Assembly: GCF_024171535.1 (NCBI RefSeq)
Contig: NZ_JALJZV010000001.1
Span: 434,001-498,000 of the forward strand
Length of the DNA stretch: 64,000 nucleotides
Reading direction: 5' to 3'
Origin: Flavobacterium sp. HSC-61S13
GTDB lineage: Bacteria > Bacteroidota > Bacteroidia > Flavobacteriales > Flavobacteriaceae
Shown here: in pieces, positions 54,458-60,872 of the stretch
Numbering within the stretch: the stretch's first letter is position 1
Layout of the letters: each line of letters opens with the position of its first letter
Notes under the pieces: model-generated
The model's database searches: none
The model's input: only the letters and a program-made list of their open reading frames with translations
What the model was told of the DNA's origin: nothing
Translations under genes and position numbers: made by a program

Positions 54458-55766
54458 AGTACATAGCCCGATTTATAATAATAAATCGGGGATTTTATCC
54501 ATAGGACTATCAGGGGAAGAGGAAGAATTTTCAACAGTAAGCATCGATTTTAAGACTTTACTTCCTTTTGCAAACTTAGTTAAAAGTCAAGTGAGAGATT
54601 TTTTCTTTATTTCTTGTGCTGTTTATGGTATTGATCGTTTCATAAACCGTAAGTATCATTCAGTTGATGGATGGTCTAGGGAACTACAAATTGAATTTCC
54701 TGTTTCAGATATGGATATTTGGAATAATGTAAAAGAGAATTTAGAAGAATTATTATCCTTTTTGACAGGAGATTATTGGACTATAGAATTTTATAAATCT
54801 ACATATATTTCTCCAGAGTTTACTTTGGCAATTGAGTTTCAAGAAAGTTTTAAACAAGTTAATCTTTTTTCTGGTGGATTAGATTCATTAATAGGTGCAA
54901 TTGATTATATAAGTACACATCCTGATGATAAGGTTTTATTTACCTCACATTATGATCCTCAAATGAAAGGACCTAAAAGGGATCAGGAATATTTATTAAT
55001 GTTGTTGAATAAACAATATAAAGGACAGTTTGATTACATTCCTTCAGTTAAAGTAACATTATCTAAAACAACTACAAAACGAGAAACTACATTCAGAAGT
55101 CGCTCAATATTGTTTATAGGGATTGCTCTTATAATCTCACAAGGAAAGAATGTTAAAGATATTGTTGTACCTGAAAATGGGTCAGTGTCTTTAAATTATC
55201 CGTTAAGTCCATCAAGAAGAACTTCTTGTAGTACAAGAACAACACACCCTTTTGTATTGGATATGACTAATTTAATTTTAAGTAAGTTAAAAATTAATAG
55301 TGATATATCTAATCCTTATGAATTTAATACTAAAGGTGAAATGGTTGATAGTTGTAAGGATATAGAATTTTTAAGACAGATAATCAGTTTTTCAAATTCA
55401 TGTGGGAAGAGAGGCCATAGAAAAACTTGGATAAAGCGTTCTGCAACCCATTGTGGAGTATGTATGCCTTGTATATATCGTCAAGCCTCTTTACTAAATC
55501 AAATTGATGAAACTGAATATGGTTCAAGCATTAATTCATTAATACCATTTGGAACTAAAAAGGGTCAAGATGTAGGCATTTGTTTAGATTTTCTTAGAAA
55601 GGATATAACTAAAGAGGATATTAAAACAGAATTAATAGTGAATGGTATTAAAAATATTGATAAATTAAAAAACTATGTTGAAGTTGTTGGGCGTACAAGA
55701 GCTGAATTAAAAAATTGGTTTACTAAAAATGGAAATTCTATAATTAAAAATAAAGCAGGATTCTAA
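54444..55766 (+). CDS. qatC: QatC, QueC-like PP-loop protein of the Qat system
   Basis: The 440-residue protein has a PP-loop SGGLDS at residues 143-148 (NLFSGGLDSLIGAI) and a C-terminal zinc-type Cys cluster HCGVCMPC with C337, C340 and C343, plus the upstream Cys in NSCGKRGH. QueC makes preQ0, but this is much longer than QueC and sits in a defence operon, so it probably modifies a protein or nucleotide target. It abuts qatD with no gap. Confidence 0.93.
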   Translation: MKRIKVHSPIYNNKSGILSIGLSGEEEEFSTVSIDFKTLLPFANLVKSQVRDFFFISCAVYGIDRFINRKYHSVDGWSRELQIEFPVSDMDIWNNVKENLEELLSFLTGDYWTIEFYKSTYISPEFTLAIEFQESFKQVNLFSGGLDSLIGAIDYISTHPDDKVLFTSHYDPQMKGPKRDQEYLLMLLNKQYKGQFDYIPSVKVTLSKTTTKRETTFRSRSILFIGIALIISQGKNVKDIVVPENGSVSLNYPLSPSRRTSCSTRTTHPFVLDMTNLILSKLKINSDISNPYEFNTKGEMVDSCKDIEFLRQIISFSNSCGKRGHRKTWIKRSATHCGVCMPCIYRQASLLNQIDETEYGSSINSLIPFGTKKGQDVGICLDFLRKDITKEDIKTELIVNGIKNIDKLKNYVEVVGRTRAELKNWFTKNGNSIIKNKAGF

Positions 55767-56492
55767 ATGTTAGATACTCATTGCCATATTGATTTATATA
55801 AAAATCCCAAAGAAATATTAGAGTTTTGTGAGAACAATAAAATAACTATTATTTCGATGACTAATTTACCTAGTCATTTTGAAATGGGATTACCTTTTTT
55901 TGATGAAAAAAAGCATGTCAGAATGTCTTTAGGAATGCATCCATTATATGTAGAGTTACATAATAGTGAATTTCATTTGTTTGAAAAATATTTTCATCAA
56001 ACATCATATATAGGTGAAATTGGATTAGATTTTTCTAAAATAGGTATTACTAGTAAAGAAATGCAGTTGAAGTCTTTTACAAAGATTTTAGAGTTGGTAT
56101 CTGGTCAAAAAAAACTATTAAGTATACATTCAAGAAAAGCAGAAAATGAAGTATTAGAAAATTTAATAAATTACAGAATTAAGAATGCTATTTTTCATTG
56201 GTATTCTGGAGGGTTAAATCTGATCAAAAGAATAGTACAGGAAGGATATTATTTTTCAATAAATTCAGCGATGATAAAATCGGCGTCGGGACAAAAAATA
56301 ATATCTACAATACCTAAAAATAATATATTAACAGAAACAGATGGGCCTTTTATTGAAAGAGAAAATATTCCCTTGATGCCTGGTGAAGTTGAAGATGTAC
56401 TATTGTATTTAGCCAAAATATGGAATGTTTCATTTGAACAATCGAAAGAAATAATTAGGAATAATTTTAAGAATCTGATAAATAATTTATAA
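55767..56492 (+). CDS. qatD: QatD, TatD-like metal-dependent hydrolase of the Qat system
   Basis: The 241-residue TIM-barrel has the full TatD metal set: LDTHCHIDLY (HxH), GEIGLDFS (Glu), LSIHSRKAE (His), IFHWYSGG (His) and TETDGPF (Asp). Known TatD enzymes are DNases; in Qat the role is inferred as nuclease effector or processing enzyme. Length is slightly shorter than TatD at about 260 residues. It completes the qatABCD operon. Confidence 0.92.
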   Translation: MLDTHCHIDLYKNPKEILEFCENNKITIISMTNLPSHFEMGLPFFDEKKHVRMSLGMHPLYVELHNSEFHLFEKYFHQTSYIGEIGLDFSKIGITSKEMQLKSFTKILELVSGQKKLLSIHSRKAENEVLENLINYRIKNAIFHWYSGGLNLIKRIVQEGYYFSINSAMIKSASGQKIISTIPKNNILTETDGPFIERENIPLMPGEVEDVLLYLAKIWNVSFEQSKEIIRNNFKNLINNL

Positions 56493-56568
56493 TAACATAA
56501 AAATAAACATTAAAAATAGTTATTAATTAATGAAAATCTAATTGATTTTTTTATATATAGAATACAAA

Positions 56569-57444
56569 ATGATAATTCAAAAAAAAACGATTCAAAAACT
56601 CAGAGAATTAATTAATGAAGAAACAGAATACAGGTCAGGTCCTCAATTAGTTGATTTTTTTAATGATTTAGGTTTTAATGATATATATGGGCAAGGTTTT
56701 CCTTCAAGATGGTTATATACAGAAAATAATTTAATAAAAATAAATGGAACACCTGAATTGGATAAATGTTTAAGAGCAGTGTTTTCACCTCTGAATTTTA
56801 TAGGTAGATTTAACGAGTTGGATTCTCATATAGCTACTTTTAATGAGTATTTATCTTTTGATAATTGGATAGTTATCAGGAATGGCAAGGAAATAACTTT
56901 CCAAAAGATTGATGATGCGTATTTTAATAAAAATTCATCTCATATAGCTAATGATAAAGATATAAAAGAAGACCAATTCTTAAATAGGGTTTTTTCAGAA
57001 GTCAATTTAGATAAACTAGAATTGGAGTATTCTATTACTGAAATATTAAAATTAAGAATTGAGGAAATAGAGAATTGTTTGGCTTCTGATTCACCTCTTT
57101 CCGTTATTTTTTTATGTGGAAGTACATTAGAAGGGATTTTATTAGGAGTTGCCACCAAGTTTCCAAAAGAATTCAATACAGCAAATTCTACTCCAAAAAA
57201 TGATGAAGGTAAACCTAGACAGTTTCAGGAATGGAATTTGAATAGTTTTATTAATGTAGCATATGAAAATAACATTTTAAGAGAAGACGTAAAAAAATTT
57301 AGTCATAGTCTTAGAGATTTTAGAAATTATATACATCCTTATCAACAATTATATAGTGGTTTCAATCCAGACATCCATACTGCAAGAATAAGTTTGCAAG
57401 TTTTAAGAGCAGCAATTAATCAAGTAATGAATTATAAAAAATAA
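56569..57444 (+). CDS. HEPN-motif, AbiJ-like protein next to Qat
   Basis: Starting at the ATG at 56569 gives 291 residues; an in-frame TTG at 56542 is less likely. The N-terminal half (ELINEETEYRSGPQLVDFFNDLGFNDIYGQG) resembles the AbiJ N-terminal region. The C-terminal helical part ends in LRDFRNYIHPYQQ, where Arg249 and His256 give the R-x6-H spacing of HEPN ribonucleases. It follows qatD by 76 bp. HEPN effectors cleave RNA in abortive infection, so an added effector or a separate defence gene is likely. The exact family was not confirmed. Confidence 0.65.
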   Translation: MIIQKKTIQKLRELINEETEYRSGPQLVDFFNDLGFNDIYGQGFPSRWLYTENNLIKINGTPELDKCLRAVFSPLNFIGRFNELDSHIATFNEYLSFDNWIVIRNGKEITFQKIDDAYFNKNSSHIANDKDIKEDQFLNRVFSEVNLDKLELEYSITEILKLRIEEIENCLASDSPLSVIFLCGSTLEGILLGVATKFPKEFNTANSTPKNDEGKPRQFQEWNLNSFINVAYENNILREDVKKFSHSLRDFRNYIHPYQQLYSGFNPDIHTARISLQVLRAAINQVMNYKK

Positions 57445-57465
57445 TTTTTTATAAAAATAAGTAAC

Positions 57466-58308
57466 ATGCATAGAATGCCTATTGCTAAATATAGAAATAT
57501 AAGTAATAATATTGATTGTTATACAGTTGATAATTCTTATTCAGATTTCGATAGAAATAGTTTTACATGTGTTAGTTGTAATGTTAAAATTGAGTTTAGT
57601 AGGCAACCGAAGAACTCAACTCTAGGACCTTTTTTTGAAAATAGGAAGAATATCTCTCATTTAGATTCTTGTAAAATAACAAGTATTGTTAATAATTATC
57701 TTCAAAGGAGGGGGATAGAGGAAAAAGACATACATGAAAGTATAGCAAATATTTTGTGTATGATTATTCCTTATACCAAAAGATTAAATGATGTGAAAAG
57801 AAACTATACTGAAAGAGAAATGCTTATTAACCTACTTTCTTCTAAGGTAACTAAGAGATTTTAAAAATCAATAAAAGATTTAAGCCCTAATGAGGTTAAT
57901 CTATTTGAAATTATAACAGAAGATAATCAGCTGGTTAAATTAAAAGATTTGGTACTAAAATAAGATGAGATAATAGAAAAGTTGTGTCAAACACAGATGC
58001 TATTTGTTTGTATTTTGGAAAGAAAAATTAAAGATATACAAGAAGTAACAGGAGGGAGTATACGTTTGAATCTTTCAATAAGTAAATGGTATAAAAGAAC
58101 TTAACCATTTCATCTATTTATACCTAAATGTTATATAACTAAGAATGAGAAATCTATTAAAAAAGTTTCGAACAAAAGATTTTATTGCTATGAAATGGCA
58201 GAAAAGAGTGGAGATTTTTTTAAAATAGATCTTTATTCAATAGAACATCAAGTGTTGTTTTTAGATAAATCAACTGTATTTATTTTGAATATTATGATTT
58301 ATAATTAA
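57466..58308 (+). pseudogene. Zinc-ribbon (CoiA-like) gene interrupted by three in-frame TAA codons
   Basis: One reading frame runs from the ATG at 57466 to a stop at 58306-58308, with internal TAA at 57862-57864, 57961-57963 and 58102-58104 and no frameshift. The open stretches are 132, 32, 46 and 67 codons, far longer than expected by chance in such AT-rich DNA. The first part has a zinc-binding pattern CVSC (C35, C38) and HLDSC (H65, C69), like CoiA-type N-terminal ribbons. Each TAA could come from CAA or GAA by one change. The first 132 residues might still be made as a short protein. Confidence 0.65.
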
Positions 58309-58372
58309 AGTTGATTAAAATATTTTTTGTCTTTGATATTGAATGAAGTGAAATACTTGAAAGATCATCGAT

Positions 58373-58477
58373 TTAAAAGCTCAGCTAATTCATGGCACAC
58401 AAGAGAAAGCAGCTATTTATAAGACTTACGGAGTAGGGTGTAAATCCCTCTTTAATACTTTTGATCCAAGAAGATAA
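58373..58477 (+). pseudogene. 3' remnant of an unidentified gene
   Basis: An open stretch without a start codon encodes LKAQLIHGTQEKAAIYKTYGVGCKSLFNTFDPRR-like residues, then stops 14 bp before a strong terminator. Upstream it is closed by a TGA. It looks like the C-terminal end of a lost gene. The family is not recognised; it does not resemble an integrase C-terminus. Confidence 0.35.
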
Positions 58478-58490
58478 ATAAGATATCAAA

Positions 58491-58533
58491 AAAAAGAGAT
58501 AAAACCTAAAATTTAGGATTTATCTCTTTTTTT
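58491..58533 (+). terminator. Island right-end terminator
   Basis: AGAGATAAA-ACCT...AGGATTTATCTCT is a long near-symmetrical hairpin with an A-run before and a T-run after, so it works on either strand. Confidence 0.85.
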
Positions 58534-58780
58534 AATATATCAATCTTACGGATAAAAATAACACCTTATTTTAAATGCTATTATTAAAGTTAGTTTTTAA
58601 GAAGAATACCCCAAATGTAACTTTTACAGTATAATTTTTTTTTTAACTTATTCGATTAACAATTATTAACTACGAAATATAGTAAAAACATTACTTTTTA
58701 GACAAAAAAGTAAAGATAAAACAACATACAAATGAGTATATAAAAGGATCCGAAAAATAAAAGCGTACAGATTTGGATAT

Positions 58781-58823
58781 AAAAAAAGTCTAACTATTTA
58801 ATTATCAATAGTTAGACTTTTTT
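58781..58823 (-). terminator. Current ssrA terminator, supplied by the island
   Basis: A 17-bp stem AAAAAAGTCTAACTATT with its complement ends 5 bp from the ssrA 3' end and, read on the minus strand, provides a U-run. Its stem differs from the one at the left edge (47702-47739), so the element brought a replacement terminator on integration. Confidence 0.85.
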
Positions 58824-58840
58824 ATTTGTGGAGTCGCCGA
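58819..58840. repeat. Right attachment-site repeat (attR), inside ssrA 3' end
   Basis: 22 bp identical to 47735-47756. It covers the acceptor-stem 3' strand and the start of the T-arm of ssrA plus the terminator T-run. Integration therefore restored a complete ssrA gene here. Confidence 0.85.
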
Positions 58841-59222
58841 GAATCGAACTCGGGTCCAAACAAGCAATCAAAAAGCTTTCTACATGTTTAGTTCCTTCTT
58901 AGTTTTTCGTCGACAAGCTTGGCTAGGAACCGCCACCTGTCGCTTATTCTCTTAATTTCAAAAACCCGTCGAGACTAAAGGTTTCCTAGGTTTATTTTTA
59001 CGGTTCTCCTAATTAAAACGCCACAAACCAAGGCTTTTTTGGAGAATCTAGCTTTCTCACCTGGTGAGAACTAGGCAAATCTTACTATAATTCAGATTAA
59101 GCAGCTAAAGCGTAATTATTTTCGCCGTTTGAAAAGTTTGAAAAATGATATTTACGAGCTGTTTTTCAGCGCTCGACATGCTTACAATCTAATTCCACTT
59201 GCTGTCAAAGCCAATCGACCCC
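58829..59222 (-). ncRNA. ssrA: Transfer-messenger RNA (tmRNA)
   Basis: The minus-strand RNA of about 394 nt begins GGGGTCGATTGGCTTTGACAG and ends with the T-arm GGTTCGATTCTCGG-type loop and CGACTCCA. The ends pair as a 7-bp acceptor stem (GGGGTCG/CGACTCC with one G.U). The discriminator A is at 58829 and CCA is not encoded. The tag frame on the minus strand, 59124 down to 59100 with a TAA stop at 59099-59097, reads GENNYALAA from a GGC resume codon. It tags stalled nascent proteins for proteolysis and rescues ribosomes with SmpB. Confidence 0.95.
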
Positions 59223-59598
59223 AAATGTTATTTGTTTAGATAAAACAAAAGAACGAATGGCAAAGATAAAATAAAAAATCGAGAGCTGCCGTGTTTTTGG
59301 CGATTTAAAATTTATTAAAATATTGGCAAAACAGCCTTCACTTGGTTTTAAACAACCCGATATCTTATCGTAGAATTGAATCATACCTGAATAATTAATA
59401 ATTTTTTTAAGGCAGCGAAATGAAATCGCCATTTTCCTTTGCAAAAGGATTAAATAAGCTTAAATTTGGAAGATTATACTAATAATAGCCTTAACAATAC
59501 TTTTATGGAATCTACATTATAGATTGGTTTGTGACTTACAAGCATCAATCAAAGTAGATCGTCCCATTTAATATCTATAAAATAAATATATTCTACCT
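59223..59598. other. Intergenic region upstream of ssrA
   Basis: This 376-bp divergent spacer between ssrA (minus) and a saccharopine-dehydrogenase-like gene (plus) holds the ssrA promoter candidate at 59261-59268. The open frame on the minus strand here (59205-59444) is not credible as a gene. Confidence 0.5.
59261..59268 (-). promoter_or_regulatory. Putative ssrA promoter -7 element
   Basis: Minus-strand TATCTTTG matches TAnnTTTG and lies 38 bases upstream of the mature 5' end at 59222, leaving a short leader for RNase P to remove. Confidence 0.4.
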
Positions 59599-60807
59599 AT
59601 GAAATTTGGACTTATAAAAGAGAGAAAGAGCCCTCCAGATAGACGCGTTGTTTTTAGCCCTACGGAGTTGGTTGAAGTGACAAAACGTTTCCCTGAGGCA
59701 CAGTTTGTAATTGAATCTTCGGATATTCGTGTATTTTCAGACCAAGAGTATAAGGATTTGGGGTTTGAAGTCAGTGATGATCTTTCCGATTGTGATGTAT
59801 TAATTGGGGTTAAGGAAGTACCTATTGATGCGCTTATCCCAAATAAAACCTATTTCTTTTTCTCACATACCATAAAAAAACAAAGTCATAACAGAGCCTT
59901 ATTACAAGCCTGCTTGGACAAAAACATTCGATTGATTGATCACGAAACCTTGGTCGATGAAAATAATAAACGTCTTATTGGTTTTGGTAGATATGCTGGT
60001 ATCGTCGGTGCTTATAACGGATTTAGAGCCTTTGGAATTAAATATGAGTTATTCAATTTAGTCAAAGCGGAATTGTTATTACACAAAGAAGATTTGATCG
60101 AACGTGTGAGTAGACCGTATTTGCCACCTGTTAAAGTTATTCTAACCGGACATGGTAAAGTTGGTATGGGCGCAAAGGAGATACTAGACGGTATGAAAAT
60201 GAAGCAGGTTTCGATAGAAGACTTTTTGAATAAAGATTTTGATGTACCGGTCTATGCGCAAATTGATGTTACAGACTATTATAAGAGAATTGATGGAAGC
60301 ACAGTCTCAAAAAGTGATTTTTATCAAAATCCAGATTTATACGAATCGAATTTTGAAAGGTTCTCGCGTGAAGCAGATATTTTTATTGCCGGCCATTTCT
60401 ATAAAACGGGTGCTCCTAAAATTCTTAGCCAAGCCATGCTAAATGGTGCACATAATCAGATTAAAGTAGTGGCTGATATTTCTTGTGATATCGATGGCCC
60501 CATCGATTCAACTATCCGTACATCTACCATAGCGGATCCTATTTACGGTTATTATCCGAGAGAAAATAAAGAAGTAAGTATCGAACACCCCGCAGCAGTC
60601 GTTGTGATGGCAGTAGATAATTTACCCTGTGAGTTACCTAAGGATGCTAGTGAAGGTTTTGGAGAATCCTTTATTGAACAAGTGATTCCGGCTTTCTTTA
60701 ATCAAGATAAAGACGGCATTTTTAAAAGAGCAACTGTCACAGAAAACGGTAAATTAACCGACAAATTCCTTTATTTAGAAGATTTTTTAGCGGAAAAACA
60801 AGAGTAA
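59599..60807 (+). CDS. Saccharopine dehydrogenase-like NAD(P)-dependent oxidoreductase
   Basis: The 402-residue protein has the alanine-dehydrogenase/transhydrogenase N-terminal domain (KFGLIKERKSPPDRRVVFSPTELVEV, DVLIGVKEVPIDAL, YFFFSHTIKKQ), then a Rossmann region (PVKVILTGHGKVGMGAKEILDGM) and ADISCDIDGPIDSTIRTSTIADPIYGY, typical of saccharopine dehydrogenase (L-lysine-forming) homologues in Bacteroidota. The substrate is inferred, not proven. It is monocistronic with a strong terminator. Confidence 0.85.
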   Translation: MKFGLIKERKSPPDRRVVFSPTELVEVTKRFPEAQFVIESSDIRVFSDQEYKDLGFEVSDDLSDCDVLIGVKEVPIDALIPNKTYFFFSHTIKKQSHNRALLQACLDKNIRLIDHETLVDENNKRLIGFGRYAGIVGAYNGFRAFGIKYELFNLVKAELLLHKEDLIERVSRPYLPPVKVILTGHGKVGMGAKEILDGMKMKQVSIEDFLNKDFDVPVYAQIDVTDYYKRIDGSTVSKSDFYQNPDLYESNFERFSREADIFIAGHFYKTGAPKILSQAMLNGAHNQIKVVADISCDIDGPIDSTIRTSTIADPIYGYYPRENKEVSIEHPAAVVVMAVDNLPCELPKDASEGFGESFIEQVIPAFFNQDKDGIFKRATVTENGKLTDKFLYLEDFLAEKQE

Positions 60808-60824
60808 ATCCTAACATTATATTG

Positions 60825-60865
60825 AAAAAGGGATCATCATTTGCACCATGATGATCCCTTTTTTT
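60825..60865. terminator. Bidirectional terminator
   Basis: A 15-bp perfect stem (AAAAGGGATCATCAT with its complement) with a 7-base loop, an A-run left and a T-run right, between convergent genes. Confidence 0.92.
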
Positions 60866-60872
60866 AATTAGG

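Larger units (their letters stand above)
47735..58840. mobile_element. Defence island integrated at the 3' end of ssrA
   Basis: The ~11.1-kb block lies between 22-bp direct repeats of the tmRNA 3' end. It has noticeably higher A+T and ATA/TTA/AAT codon use than the flanks. It carries a membrane KAP NTPase, qatABCD, a HEPN-motif gene and a degraded zinc-ribbon gene. No tyrosine or serine recombinase, relaxase, or transposase is seen, so it is either a decayed integrative element or one mobilised in trans. Confidence 0.85.

Noticed and set aside
57862..58104. In-frame TAA codons as evidence of stop-codon recoding
   Set aside because: All other genes in the window end normally at TAA, TAG or TGA, so genome-wide reassignment is excluded. 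Local decay is simpler.
59205..59444. 79-codon minus-strand frame upstream of ssrA
   Set aside because: It overlaps the 5' end of ssrA and its promoter, and its composition is not protein-like.
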